Source: Fonticella tunisiensis | Lineage (GTDB): Bacteria > Bacillota > Clostridia > Clostridiales > Caloramatoraceae | Direction of reading: 5' to 3' | Assembly (NCBI RefSeq): GCF_004364155.1 | Contig: NZ_SOAZ01000020.1 | Span: forward strand, 1 to 54,842 | Length of the DNA: 54,842 bases | Shown: positions 1 through 8,489 of the stretch, one piece after another | How the letters are laid out: every line of letters starts with the position of its first letter | Numbering within the stretch: the stretch's first letter is position 1 | Translations under genes and position numbers: made by a program | The notes under the pieces: model-generated | Database searches by the model: none | Seen by the model: only the letters and a program-made list of their open reading frames with translations | What the model was told of the DNA's origin: nothing

Positions 1-16
1 AATAAATCTTTATCGT

Positions 17-91
17 TCCATGGTAGCTCAATGGTGGAGCATCCGGCTGTTAACCGGAGGGTTGGAGGTTCGAGTCCTCTCCATGGAGCCA
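17..91 (+). tRNA. tRNA-Asn (anticodon GTT)
   Basis: This is a complete cloverleaf. The acceptor strand TCCATGG (17-23) pairs with CCATGGA (81-87), followed by discriminator G88 and an encoded CCA (89-91). The anticodon stem TCCGG/CCGGA encloses a seven-base loop with GTT at 49-51, which reads Asn codons. The T loop carries the usual TTCGAGT. A T-rich tract follows directly and probably terminates the transcript. The start of the transcription unit is at or outside the left edge of the window. The gene heads an array of degenerate tRNA-like repeats. Confidence 0.95.
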
Positions 92-361
92 TTTTTATTT
101 TTTTGAATACAATGTTGTCGCAAACCGGCAGTTCAACGGTCGGATTGGATGTTAGGTCCTCTCCATGGAGCCATTTTATTTTTTGAATGCAATGTTGTCG
201 CAAGCCGGCCGTTCAACGGTCGGGTTGGAGGCTTAGGTGCTCTCCATGGAGCCAATTTTATTTTTTGAAACAATAGTGTCGCAAGCCGGCCGTTCAACGG
301 TCGGGTTGGAGGCTTAGGTCCTCTCCATGGAGCCATTTTATTTTTTGCATATAAATGTCGT
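92..361 (+). repeat. Tandem array of degenerate tRNA-Asn-like units, about 81 bp each
   Basis: Three consecutive units end at 173, 254 and 335, and a fourth begins at 336 and breaks off near 361. Each unit has a T-rich start, a decayed D-arm-like stretch, a CCGGCCGTTCAACGGTCGG hairpin where the anticodon arm should be, and a 3' segment ending CTCTCCATGGAGCCA that matches the last 15 bases of the intact tRNA-Asn. The 5' acceptor strand is replaced by a T-rich tract and the T loop reads CTTAGGT instead of TTCGAGT, so these units should not be functional tRNAs. They look like tandemly amplified tRNA pseudogenes or repeated attachment-site remnants. The antisense reading frame over 133-336 is a by-product of the repeats. 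Confidence 0.85.
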
Positions 362-380
362 AATTAGTTTGACAATATCC

Positions 381-630
381 TGCTTTTTCTGCTAAGAAAG
401 CGGAGATAAAAAATATATGAAATTCACATAAAGCGAGCATCTAGAAGTTCTAGGCGAAGGGATGCAGAGAAATCCTAGAACTTTCGTGACTTAAGCAAGG
501 CGAGTTTAATGAAAGTTCTTGATTTTTCAAATACCGAGCCTTAGAACTTCTTTGCTAGGCGCACTGGTGAATGAAATATATTTTTTATCGCAGCGTTCTT
601 TGAAAGCGAAAACCAGCATGACGAGTTGGC
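381..630 (+). repeat. Foldback intergenic repeat, copy 1
   Basis: The left end (GCGGAGATAAAAAATATATG near 400-419) and the right end (ATATATTTTTTATCGCAGCG near 577-596) are inverted copies of each other, and the similarity continues outward to TGCT at 381 and AGCA near 615. Inside, AGAAGTTCTAGG pairs with a later TAGAACTTCT, and AGAACTTTC pairs with GAAAGTTCT around an apical core related to GTGTTTAAGCAAAGCGAGTT. It lies inside the tRNA-like array, separating its third complete unit from the last degenerate unit. Other copies are annotated below. No protein is encoded. Confidence 0.75.
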
Positions 631-669
631 TTAGGAATGAAATTTTTACAAACTTTAGAAGCATAGATT

Positions 670-740
670 AGATGCGATGTTGTTGCAAGCCAGCCGTTCA
701 ACAGTCGGTCTGGAGTTTAGGTCCTCTCTATGGGGCCTTT
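670..740 (+). repeat. Fourth degenerate tRNA-Asn-like unit
   Basis: This is one more diverged copy of the 81-bp tRNA-like unit. It contains GCGATGTTGTTGCAAGCC, a degenerate CCAGCCGTTCAACAGTCGG hairpin and a 3' part (GGTCCTCTCTATGGGGCC) in which the acceptor-like end has further substitutions and the CCA is lost. A T-rich tract follows. Together with the truncated unit at 336-361 it brackets foldback copy 1, which suggests the foldback element was inserted into an existing array. Confidence 0.7.
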
Positions 741-821
741 TTTATTTTTTGTACGTTTGTTTGTTTCCTTGAAACATATAGTATAATAAATATATGGAAA
801 ATAATATGAAGAGGTGGTCGC

Positions 822-1109
822 ATGTTAACTCACGTTGTGCTCTTTAAACTGAAGGATAGAAGCCCCGAAACTTTAAACAAAGTTAAGGAGCTTTTAATGA
901 ACCTTGAGGGAAAAATACCACAGCTTAAGTACATAGAGGTAGGAATTGACATACTTCATTCTGAAAGATCCTATGATATTTCATTAATTACCAGATTTGA
1001 TTCCCTTGAGGATATGCAGGCTTATCAGGTGCATCCTGCACATGTTGAGGTTTTGAACTTCCTGTCAACAGTTAGAGAATCTTCAGTGGCAGTTGATTAT
1101 AATTCATAG
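822..1109 (+). CDS. Dabb-family (stress-responsive alpha/beta barrel) protein
   Basis: This 95-residue protein has the layout of the Dabb (stress-responsive A/B barrel) family: an N-terminal strand MLTHVVLFKLKD, a helix, a second strand pair and a conserved HPAHVEVL segment around residues 71-78. Members form dimeric ferredoxin-like barrels; many are uncharacterised and some bind small hydrophobic ligands. The start is supported by GAGGTGG upstream. A possible -10 (TATAAT) lies near 782. It stands alone between the tRNA-like array and a convergent DNA glycosylase gene. Family assignment is firm; substrate and role cannot be inferred. Confidence 0.85.
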   Translation: MLTHVVLFKLKDRSPETLNKVKELLMNLEGKIPQLKYIEVGIDILHSERSYDISLITRFDSLEDMQAYQVHPAHVEVLNFLSTVRESSVAVDYNS

Positions 1110-1146
1110 AGTTAAATTTAACGCTATGGGTGCAATAGGCTTCAAT

Positions 1147-1192
1147 GAAAAAGCCCCTGGATAGAAGGCCTTCCTTCTATTCATGGGGCTTT
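1147..1192. terminator. Bidirectional terminator between the Dabb gene and mpg
   Basis: A long hairpin with arms AAAGCCCC...GGGGCTTT and an inner AGAAGG/CCTTCT stem lies between convergent genes. It overlaps the last codons of the glycosylase gene on the minus strand. Confidence 0.75.
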
Positions 1193-1803
1193 GACACATA
1201 CATGTTTCCCTTTATATAAAACCTCCATAGATAGTCCCGGGCTTCCTCAGCATAGTCTATATTTATTCTTGGTGAACGGGCTATTGTAAAGTTCTCATTA
1301 AACTCGGGTTCCATTATATAGAGCCTATCTCCTAACAGGTCGTCGCCGTTGTTGTCCCTTGTGATTCCCATTGCACTGCACAGTTTCCCGGGGCCGTTTG
1401 TGAGATTTTTAATCTGGAATTTTGTAAGATCATTATAATCCTTTTTAAACCTGTTTCTAGCCATTTCTTCAATGCCCTTTACAGGTTCAACAGCCCTTAT
1501 TAAAACCCCATGTGGAACATCCTTTTTAGCGGTTATTACATTCATGCAGTAGTACATTCCATAAATTATATACACATATGCGTATCCTCCAGGGCCATAC
1601 ATAACTTCATTTCTTTCTGTTCTCCTGTTGTTATATGAATGGGCTGCCTTATCATGGGGTCCCATATATGCTTCAACTTCAACGATTTTTCCTACAAGCT
1701 CCTTTCCATCAACGACGTGAATCAGATATTTGCCAAGAAGATCCGGTGCCACCTCGAGGCTGGCTCTCATATAAAATTCACGGGGAAGTTTATTCAATGT
1801 CAT
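1177..1803 (-). CDS. DNA-3-methyladenine glycosylase (AAG/MPG family)
   Basis: This base-excision repair enzyme removes alkylated purines such as 3-methyladenine. The family signature is clear: the VEVEAYMGP segment holds the glutamate that activates the catalytic water in the AAG family, followed by [18 protein letters not shown], the [13 protein letters not shown] strand that carries intercalating and base-pocket residues, and [12 protein letters not shown]. At about 208 residues it is a full-length bacterial member. The start is uncertain: ATG at 1803 sits very close to the GAGGTGAT ribosome site, a TTG at 1797 has better spacing, and a GTG at 1806 is also in frame. The end of the gene lies within the shared terminator hairpin. 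Confidence 0.92.
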   Translation of the reverse strand: MTLNKLPREFYMRASLEVAPDLLGKYLIHVVDGKELVGKIVEVEAYMGPHDKAAHSYNNRRTERNEVMYGPGGYAYVYIIYGMYYCMNVITAKKDVPHGVLIRAVEPVKGIEEMARNRFKKDYNDLTKFQIKNLTNGPGKLCSAMGITRDNNGDDLLGDRLYIMEPEFNENFTIARSPRINIDYAEEARDYLWRFYIKGNMYVSKPHE

Positions 1804-1857
1804 CACCTCGTATTGTTGTTTGATAAGTTCACCTGTTGGCTAGTTCATTATCTCTCC

Positions 1858-1912
1858 AAACATATTTTTAGCGCAGCATTTTCTAAAGCTAAAATCAGCA
1901 CATTTAATTAAA
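1858..1912 (+). repeat. Fragment of the foldback repeat (right end only)
   Basis: The segment ATATTTTTAGCGCAGCATTTTCTAAAGC...ATCAGCACATTTAATTAA resembles the right end of foldback copy 1 (ATATTTTTTATCGCAGCG...AACCAGCA). No matching left half is recognisable, so this is a decayed remnant. It makes up part of the 230-bp gap upstream of the next gene, where I see no other feature. Confidence 0.5.
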
Positions 1913-2041
1913 TTATACTATTATTATAATCGCTTCACATCATATATATAATCACTGACAAAGCCATAAAACAGGTATTAAGAATTGAAATAAGTAGAAA
2001 ACTAACATATGAAAATTTGAAAAACTAAGGAAGGTGAAGGT

Positions 2042-2695
2042 ATGAAGATAAAAAGATTTTTTTATACTTTCCTTTGTCTTGTAGTCTTAATATCGTTTTT
2101 CGACTTTTTGGGATATGAAGATCGTTTATCGGCCCATGCAGCCTCCGAGGATATGATAATTGTAAACGGTATAACATATGTAACAGGCGGAAATGACTGC
2201 AATCTTGAGGTTATAAAAGCAGGAAAGCTTATGGCTACATTAACGGGAGGCGTTAAAGTCTATGAAATAGTGGGCCAGGAGGATCACAAATGGGTTTTAG
2301 TTAAGGGGGGCAATTTTTTAAACAGGGTTTTCAGAAGGGAGGATATATCACCTGTTAACTTCAGGACTATGCCGATAGAGGAAATACAGACATTAAGGGC
2401 AAAATCATCAAATGGAATACTTGCATCCACCAGAGATAGGGGGATTATAGAAGAGCTTATGAACAGCAGTGGAAGGTCAATTCATATAACAACACCTTAT
2501 CCTGACACTGCAAACTACAAAATAAGGCTAATATCCCCTCATCTTAAGGGCATTTCATGTTATGTAGAGGCTGAGATTAATCGGAACGGAGAAGTATATA
2601 TCATATATAGAAGCTCGGGCATAAAAGGAGATGAATATGTTAAGGCCGGACCAAAGGTTACTGGTTGGATAAAGAGTATAAAAACGGTACGATAA
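2042..2695 (+). CDS. Exported protein of unknown function
   Basis: This 217-residue protein has an N-terminal hydrophobic segment (about residues 6-24) and an AHAAS sequence near residues 31-35 that looks like a signal peptidase I site. The remaining roughly 180 residues are hydrophilic, mixed alpha/beta, with no catalytic motif I recognise. AAGGAAGGTG upstream supports the ATG start. It is monocistronic. The last codons and the TAA stop (within CGATAAAAAA) fall inside the end of a foldback repeat, so the natural C-terminus may have been altered by that insertion. Function unknown. Confidence 0.75.
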   Translation: MKIKRFFYTFLCLVVLISFFDFLGYEDRLSAHAASEDMIIVNGITYVTGGNDCNLEVIKAGKLMATLTGGVKVYEIVGQEDHKWVLVKGGNFLNRVFRREDISPVNFRTMPIEEIQTLRAKSSNGILASTRDRGIIEELMNSSGRSIHITTPYPDTANYKIRLISPHLKGISCYVEAEINRNGEVYIIYRSSGIKGDEYVKAGPKVTGWIKSIKTVR

Positions 2696-2914
2696 AAAAC
2701 GTTTCATTCATCAACGGGCCTGTAGAGGGGAGTTCTAGAGGCTGGCTGACAAGGCAAGTACCTTTGTGTAACTCCCTTCGTTAAAACACCACAAAGGTCA
2801 CCTGGCCTTCCTAACTACTAACCTCTAAGAATTTTCCACTGCTTACTAAACGTGAATTTCATATATTTTTTATCTCCGCTTATTTATACATAAAAAACCA
2901 ACACAACAAGTTAT
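2690..2914 (-). repeat. Foldback intergenic repeat, copy 2 (reverse orientation)
   Basis: Read on the minus strand this copy starts with the family end AAGCGGAGATAAAAAATATA (near 2863-2882) and ends with the TGAATGAAAC...TTTTTTATCG boundary at 2690-2713. The outer right edge ACACAACAAGTTA (2901-2913) matches the family terminus. Internally, GCTGACAAGGCAAGTACCTTTGTG is broadly complementary to the CACAAAGGTCACCTGGCCTTCC region. It accounts for most of the 335-bp gap before the next gene. Confidence 0.7.
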
Positions 2915-3029
2915 TTATATTTTGATAAAATATATGTTATAGTATGGTATGAAGTATTATCAAGTGGCTTTTTACAGAAATTTTTAGGACATGCCTTTAA
3001 CCTAATTTTCATATTCAGGAGGATTTTGA

Positions 3030-3857
3030 ATGAAGAAATATGTTTTAAAGCCTTTAAAGCTTCTGGCCTTTCTTACATTATTTACACTGGCTGAATTTTT
3101 AGCACAACCAATTGTTCAATTAAGTGCAGATATAATTAACAACGATTATTTGACGGATTTGATAAAAATAATCTTAGAAACCCTTGCAGCTGTGCTTATT
3201 GTAAAGGTTTTTTTATGGAAGAAGAGCTTCAGAGAAATAGGACTTTACTTGAAAGTCAATAAAAACATACTTTACATGGCTATTGGAGGGCTTATTTCAG
3301 GCTTGGCTGGTATCCTTATAATATTGGCCGCAGGAGGCTTTACCTTTGATAGATTCATATGGAATAAGCTCTTCCTGGAGGATATAATTCCTGCTCTCAT
3401 AATGGGAATACTGCATTCAATGGGAATAGCAATAACTGAAGGAATAGTAATAAGAGGATATGTATATAAGCTGTTAGATCTTAAAAACATCTATCTGGGA
3501 GTTATACTGGCTTCTCTCGTTTATGTGCTTATAAATATATTGAATATATTAACACTGGGATTTAATATACTGCCTATTTTAGGATACTTCCTCTTTACAG
3601 TTCTTTTATCTCTGATTTTTATTTTAACAGGCAATCTAATGTACAGTATAGTTTTCCATGGAGCATGGTACTTTGCAAATATGTATATATTCTCCCCCCT
3701 ATCTGCCCAGACCTATGGAGTTATAATGTTAAACCCTACGGATAAAATTCTATTAAACGGTGGAGAATTTGGCATTATGGGAAGTGCAGTCTTTATACTT
3801 ATAATGTTCATAGCCGATATCTTGCTTTTTGTAAAAATAAAAGGCAAAAAGAATTGA
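3030..3857 (+). CDS. CPBP-family (CAAX protease/Abi-like) membrane protein, degenerate active site
   Basis: This 275-residue protein has about seven hydrophobic segments and the fold pattern of the CPBP/Abi family of intramembrane glutamic-type proteases. Motif 1 reads EGIVIRG where the family usually has EExxxRG, so the second glutamate is a glycine. Motif 2 appears as SLVYVLINILN, with asparagine where the conserved histidine is expected. Motif 3, NLMYSIVFHGAWYFAN, keeps its histidine. Two changed active-site positions suggest it is not a standard protease. AGGAGG upstream supports the start. It is monocistronic between a foldback repeat and nrdJ, with no obvious partner. Confidence 0.8.
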   Translation: MKKYVLKPLKLLAFLTLFTLAEFLAQPIVQLSADIINNDYLTDLIKIILETLAAVLIVKVFLWKKSFREIGLYLKVNKNILYMAIGGLISGLAGILIILAAGGFTFDRFIWNKLFLEDIIPALIMGILHSMGIAITEGIVIRGYVYKLLDLKNIYLGVILASLVYVLINILNILTLGFNILPILGYFLFTVLLSLIFILTGNLMYSIVFHGAWYFANMYIFSPLSAQTYGVIMLNPTDKILLNGGEFGIMGSAVFILIMFIADILLFVKIKGKKN

Positions 3858-3982
3858 TTTTCTGCCTATATTTTATGAATATATGTTCAACAACTATTTT
3901 CGATTAAGCAAAAAAACTGTTATTATTGATAAGGCGGAGAAGGATGAAGAATTCTAAAATAAAATTTATCCTATATCCAATT

Positions 3983-4010
3983 TTGCTGTTATTTAGTTTT
4001 GCAGTATAAT
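3983..4010 (+). promoter_or_regulatory. Promoter of nrdJ
   Basis: TTGCTG (3983-3988) and TATAAT (4005-4010) are separated by 16 bp, giving a good housekeeping-type promoter with a start expected near 4017, just ahead of the operator boxes. Confidence 0.7.
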
Positions 4011-4020
4011 TTTAAAGATG

Positions 4021-4068
4021 ATACAATATATTGTATTAGTAGATAAATTATAGCACTAAATATAGATA
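4021..4068 (+). promoter_or_regulatory. Tandem NrdR boxes upstream of nrdJ
   Basis: Box 1 (4021-4036) is the perfect palindrome ATACAATATATTGTAT and contains the NrdR core CwAtATaTwG exactly. Box 2 (4053-4068) is GCACTAAATATAGATA and matches with one core deviation. Their centres are 32 bp apart, three helical turns, which is the geometry known for NrdR operators. They lie immediately downstream of the -10, so binding would block transcription. NrdR itself is not in the window. Confidence 0.8.
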
Positions 4069-4080
4069 GGAGAGATAGAT

Positions 4081-6003
4081 ATGGAGTTTAGTCAAAATGC
4101 AATAAGGGTTCTTGAAAAGAGATATCTGGCGAAGGATGAGAAGGGCAAACTTATTGAAACTCCTGAAGATATGCTTAAAAGAGTTGCAAATACCATTGCT
4201 AAGGTAGATAGCATTTATGATAAAAATGCCGATGTGAAGGCAACCGAGAAGAAGTTTTACGATATGATGGCATCCCTGAGGTTTATACCAAACTCGCCTA
4301 CACTTATGAACGCTGGAAGGCCCCTTGGACAGCTTTCGGCATGCTTCGTTCTGCCTGTTGAAGATTCGATGGAGGGGATTTTTGATTCCATTAAAAATGC
4401 TGCACTTATCCATAAATCAGGCGGAGGAACAGGTTTTAGCTTTTCAAGGCTGAGGCCAAAGGGTTCAACTGTAAGGACAACAGGTGGAGTTGCATCCGGT
4501 CCTGTTAGCTTTATGAAGGTTTTCAATGCTGCAACAGAGGCTGTAAAACAGGGTGGAACAAGACGCGGTGCCAATATGGCAATACTTAGGGTTGACCATC
4601 CGGATATACTTGAGTTTATAAAGTGCAAAGAAGATAACAGAGAAATAACTAACTTCAATATAAGCGTTGCAATAACTGAAAAGTTTATGGAGGCGGTACA
4701 TAGGAATGAAAATTATGATTTAGTAGATCCACACACCAATGAAGTTAAAGGAAGCCTAAATGCCAGGGAAGTGTATAATCTTATAGTAAAGATGGCATGG
4801 ACAAATGGGGAACCGGGAATAGTTTTTTTAGATAGAATAAACAGAGATAACCCAACCCCACACCTTGGTGAGATTGAAAGTACTAACCCGTGTGGTGAGC
4901 AGCCCCTTCTTCCATATGAAAGCTGCAATCTCGGGTCGATTAATCTTGTTAAAATGCTTAAGAAAAACGGAAGCAGATATGAGATAGATTTTGAGCTTCT
5001 TGAAAAAACCGTGTACGATGCAGTGCACTTCCTTGATAACGTTATAGACGCAAACCATTACCCCCTTCCCGAGATAGACAGGATGACAAAGGCTACAAGG
5101 AAGATAGGGCTTGGAATAATGGGCTTTGCTGATATGCTTATAATGCTTGGAATACCATACAACTCAGAAGAAGCCGTTGAGCTTGCGGATAAGATAATGG
5201 GCTTTATAAACAGAAAGTCAAAGGAGGCCTCAAGGAAACTTGCAAAGGTTAGAGGAGCCTTCCCCGAATTTGAAAGAAGCATATATGGTGGCGGTGAGCC
5301 AATTAGAAATTCTACAACCACAACCATAGCTCCAACAGGAACTATAAGTATAATCGCTGGCGTTTCTTCAGGAATAGAACCCTTGTTTGCAGTTGCCTTT
5401 GTTAGAAACGTAATGGATAACGATAGGCTCGTTGAAGTTCATCCATATTTTGAAAAGGTTTTGAAGGATAGAGGGCTTTACTCGGAGGAGCTTATGATGA
5501 AGGTTGCAAAGTATGGAACTCCTTCCTATATAAGCGAAATACCATCGGATATAAAGAGGATATTTGTAACTGCCCACGACGTCGATCCTATCTGGCACAT
5601 AAAGATGCAGGCGGCCTTCCAAAAGCACGTTGATAATGCAGTATCAAAGACTGTAAACTTTAGAAACGAGGCCACCGTTGAAGAGGTTAAGGAAGTATAT
5701 GACCTTGCCTACAGCCTTGGCTGCAAAGGAGTAACAATATACAGGGACGGAAGCAGGGATGGACAGGTATTAAGCGTTGGAACGGAGGTTAAGGAAGCTC
5801 CCCAAGAGGACAAAAAGGTTGAAGTCAGGAAGATTAGAAATGATGAAGAAACTGCTGTAGAAACTGTAGAGGACATAGAAGACCTTATCCCCGTTCCACA
5901 ATCACAGAAGAAGCAGATTACATGTCCTGAGTGTGGAAACATAATAACCCATCAGGACGGTTGCGTAATCTGCCCCAACTGTGGATTCTCCAAGTGCGGC
6001 TAA
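4081..6003 (+). CDS. nrdJ: Adenosylcobalamin-dependent (class II) ribonucleotide reductase
   Basis: NrdJ reduces ribonucleotides to deoxyribonucleotides using a cobalamin-generated thiyl radical and needs no oxygen. The 640-residue protein starts at the catalytic barrel region without an ATP-cone. Visible family signatures are [27 protein letters not shown] (redox cysteine), [16 protein letters not shown], the [20 protein letters not shown] finger loop with the radical cysteine, and [13 protein letters not shown]. The C-terminus is a zinc-ribbon-like CPECG...[10 protein letters not shown] tail, which also supplies the re-reducing cysteines. It is shorter than many class II enzymes. AGGAGAG precedes the ATG. 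Transcription is probably repressed by NrdR through the boxes just upstream, and a terminator follows. Confidence 0.95.
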   Translation: MEFSQNAIRVLEKRYLAKDEKGKLIETPEDMLKRVANTIAKVDSIYDKNADVKATEKKFYDMMASLRFIPNSPTLMNAGRPLGQLSACFVLPVEDSMEGIFDSIKNAALIHKSGGGTGFSFSRLRPKGSTVRTTGGVASGPVSFMKVFNAATEAVKQGGTRRGANMAILRVDHPDILEFIKCKEDNREITNFNISVAITEKFMEAVHRNENYDLVDPHTNEVKGSLNAREVYNLIVKMAWTNGEPGIVFLDRINRDNPTPHLGEIESTNPCGEQPLLPYESCNLGSINLVKMLKKNGSRYEIDFELLEKTVYDAVHFLDNVIDANHYPLPEIDRMTKATRKIGLGIMGFADMLIMLGIPYNSEEAVELADKIMGFINRKSKEASRKLAKVRGAFPEFERSIYGGGEPIRNSTTTTIAPTGTISIIAGVSSGIEPLFAVAFVRNVMDNDRLVEVHPYFEKVLKDRGLYSEELMMKVAKYGTPSYISEIPSDIKRIFVTAHDVDPIWHIKMQAAFQKHVDNAVSKTVNFRNEATVEEVKEVYDLAYSLGCKGVTIYRDGSRDGQVLSVGTEVKEAPQEDKKVEVRKIRNDEETAVETVEDIEDLIPVPQSQKKQITCPECGNIITHQDGCVICPNCGFSKCG

Positions 6004-6020
6004 AATACACATTTAAAAAG

Positions 6021-6059
6021 ATAGTAACTCCTTTTGCAAGGGGTTACTATTATTTTTTA
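6021..6059 (+). terminator. Terminator of nrdJ
   Basis: ATAGTAACTCC pairs with GGGGTTACTAT and is followed by TATTTTTT, an intrinsic terminator 18 bp after the nrdJ stop. Confidence 0.85.
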
Positions 6060-6069
6060 AGAATATATT

Positions 6070-6472
6070 AATTAACTCGATGTGCTAGATAAATTTACAG
6101 ATCGACTCTTAGCCTCTGAACTAGCTATACATGAAACAAAATTCGCCACAATATTATGAAAACAGTTTCTAGATTAATCTGTTGTTTCAGTTCAAAAACT
6201 AAAGCGGAGATAAAAATATATGCAGGCCGCATTTTAGCAAGCAATTAGAAGTTCTTGGCACATAGGATGAAGCAGAGCCTTAGAAGGGTTCGTGGTGTTT
6301 GAGCGAGAGCAAGTTCATAAGCCTACTTAGGCTGTGCGAATCCGGTGCCATAGAACTTCTTTGCGAAGCGTAGCAGCGGCTGAAATATATTTTTTATCGC
6401 AGCGCCAGTCTGTAGATATTTTCTGCATTTTTTTCAACGGACTTTTCAGAGTAGTAGCACAACAAGTTAATT
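6070..6472 (+). repeat. Foldback intergenic repeat, copy 3 (long or composite)
   Basis: The outer left end (TTAACTCGATGTGCTAGATA from 6072) is an inverted version of the family right end, and the right edge is GCACAACAAGTTAATT (6457-6472). The usual core starts near 6202 with AGCGGAGATAAAAATATATG and ends with ATATATTTTTTATCGCAGCG. Inside, AGAAGTTCTTGGCAC pairs with GTGCCATAGAACTTCT, and GCAGAGCCT pairs with AGGCTGTGC around the apical core. The extra bases 6107-6195 are not seen in other copies, so this may be a nested or composite element. It fills the gap between nrdJ and the convergent methyltransferase gene. Confidence 0.7.
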
Positions 6473-6547
6473 AGTGTGGATATATGGAAAGTAATAAATA
6501 CTTAATATGTAATAATACGGTAGAAAAAGCACTGTAATAAACCTAAT

Positions 6548-7915
6548 CTAAACCCACCTTAAGCCCTTTGGATAATGATTCTTCAAAGTTCCACTAACAG
6601 CCTTTCCCCATCCAAGGGAGTACCCATCGACGTTTACAAGGTTCCACCCATCGCTACACTGAAGCTTAATGGACTCACCCTTAAGGTATAAAAGGGTTTC
6701 TTTGGAGGAGGAATCAAGGAAAACATTGTTTTTTGCCTCTGAGGCTTTAAGGCTGAGTGCAAGGGCATGGGAAGGCTCAAATCTGTTTTTCTTTATTGTA
6801 CCAAGATGCAGCCCGGGCCTTACAACCCTTAATCCATCAAGGGAAAGCATTTCCTCTGGAACTATGTAAAGGTTATCTCCAAATATAATAAACTCCCCTT
6901 CGGGAACAATATTTAGATATTTATTGGCAAAATCATAATAATCCTTTAAATATTGTTTATCCACTTGCTTTCTTTTTACCTTAGGCTTAGGACTATCTTC
7001 TCCATCGGTTTTTCTAAGGACTGCTATAAAATGGCCTTCTCCCCTTAATTTATGGGGCCAAAGTCTAATGCTTCTACGAAGTTTTGGATTCCTGCTATCA
7101 CTCCACTCAGGCCTTCCGGATTCAAATCCTGTGTATGGGTGTACCTCTTGAATTGAAAATTCACTATGCTTTTTTAAAAACTTTTCTATGGTTTTCTCAT
7201 TTTCCTCAGGTGAGAAGGTGCAGGTGGAATAAAGAAGGATACCTCCAGGCATTAGCATTTCAGCAGCACTATCTAAAATTTCATCCTGCCTTATGGCGCA
7301 GTGAAGTACGTTTTCAAGGCTCCATTCCTTAACAGCTGTTTCGTCCTTTCGGAACATACCTTCACCTGAACAGGGTGCATCCACTAAAATTCTGTGAAAA
7401 TATCCCTTAAACCTTTGTGCAAGCCTTCCGGGGCTTTCATTGGTTACAACACAGTTTTTAATGCCCATTCTCTCGATATTCTGGGAAAGCACTCTGGCCC
7501 TTGATTGGTTTATTTCGTTTGAAAGAAGGAAGCCCTGGCCTTGAAGTTTAGAGGCTATGTGGGTTGATTTTCCTCCTGGGGCGGCGCACAGGTCAAGAAC
7601 CCTCTCTCCCGGCTGAGGGGCAAGAAGAGTTCCTGCCGCCATAGCACTTGGCTCCTGTATGTAGTATAGGCCGCATTCATGATGGGGATGCTTCCCAGGC
7701 CTGTCATCTTCGGCGTAGTAAAAACCTTCCTCAGCCCATGGAATCCCTTCTAAATTAAATGGGGTTATTTTAAGGAAATCATCTATATTGATTTTTAAAG
7801 TGTTTATCCTTAATCCATAGCTTCTAGGAGAGTCGTAGCTTTTAATAAATTCGTCATATTCCTCACCGAGAAGTTCCTTCATTTTATTTGTAAAATCATG
7901 GGGAAGTTTGATCAA
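6548..7915 (-). CDS. RsmB/NOP-family (RsmF-like) rRNA cytosine-C5 methyltransferase
   Basis: This 455-residue S-adenosylmethionine-dependent RNA m5C methyltransferase has the SAM-binding LDLCAAPGGKSTHIA near residue 108, DAPCSGEGMFRKDE near 178 with the motif IV cysteine, and YSTCTFSPEENE near 229 with the motif VI catalytic cysteine. A C-terminal extension of about 150 residues resembles the RsmF-type domain plus a PUA-like tail (LYLKGESIKL...GYSLGWGK). The likely target is 16S rRNA, but the exact position cannot be read from sequence. The start is TTG at 7915, with GAGGTGAT at good spacing. It is transcribed alone. Confidence 0.88.
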   Translation of the reverse strand: MIKLPHDFTNKMKELLGEEYDEFIKSYDSPRSYGLRINTLKINIDDFLKITPFNLEGIPWAEEGFYYAEDDRPGKHPHHECGLYYIQEPSAMAAGTLLAPQPGERVLDLCAAPGGKSTHIASKLQGQGFLLSNEINQSRARVLSQNIERMGIKNCVVTNESPGRLAQRFKGYFHRILVDAPCSGEGMFRKDETAVKEWSLENVLHCAIRQDEILDSAAEMLMPGGILLYSTCTFSPEENEKTIEKFLKKHSEFSIQEVHPYTGFESGRPEWSDSRNPKLRRSIRLWPHKLRGEGHFIAVLRKTDGEDSPKPKVKRKQVDKQYLKDYYDFANKYLNIVPEGEFIIFGDNLYIVPEEMLSLDGLRVVRPGLHLGTIKKNRFEPSHALALSLKASEAKNNVFLDSSSKETLLYLKGESIKLQCSDGWNLVNVDGYSLGWGKAVSGTLKNHYPKGLRWV

Positions 7916-8239
7916 TATATCACCTCACTAATTCTTCTATGATAAAGACACATAAGCACTATAAAGATTATAACACTTATATTATATTCTTCCAGCATTT
8001 CCAAAGCAGACATCATTATTTTTAGCATAGGAGAACTCTTTACTTTTCTATTCACCATTCCTGTAAAAATATTGTTCCTGTTAACTTTTGGTGCTTATCA
8101 AGAATCTTTTATATTTCCTTCGCCAGCATAAAAGATTCCAGGATTCACTCTATGTTTCCTGCAGCAATATCCTTTGTCTTCATTTTTTATGGCATATAAT
8201 AGCAAATCCACTTCCATCCATGGAAGTAGAACTATATTA

Positions 8240-8488
8240 TTACTTCGAAGAAGCAAGATAAAGTAATATATGAAATTCAAATTGAGGGAGCAAGTTGGAG
8301 TTTTTGGTGAGTGGATAGCTGAAAAGCCAAAACAGAGTCCGTAGTGTTTAAGCAAAGCGAGTTTTAAAAGTTCGCTTGGCTTGTCAGCTATCCCGGGCCT
8401 TAGAACTTCTTTGCAAAACGTACTGGTGAATGAAATGTATTTTTTATCGCAGCGCCGATCTATAAATTTATCTGGCACAACAAGTTAA
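8240..8488 (+). repeat. Foldback intergenic repeat, copy 4
   Basis: The left part AAAGTAATATATGAAATTCA (8260-8279) mirrors the right part TGAATGAAATGTATTTTTTA. The right terminus GGCACAACAAGTTAA ends at 8488, two bases before the stop codon of tgl on the other strand. The inner stem is strong: GGATAGCTGA plus AAGCCAA pairs with TTGGCTT plus TCAGCTATCC around the apical core GTGTTTAAGCAAAGCGAGTT. The minus-strand reading frame over 8098-8478 is a by-product of this repeat. Bases 7916-8239 upstream show no gene. Confidence 0.75.
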
Positions 8489-8489
8489 C

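Noticed and set aside
133-336. Antisense reading frame over the tRNA-like repeats
   Set aside because: Its periodic peptide simply mirrors the 81-bp repeats, and it has no ribosome site.
8098-8478. Minus-strand reading frame before tgl
   Set aside because: It lies over foldback copy 4, has no ribosome site and no coding character.
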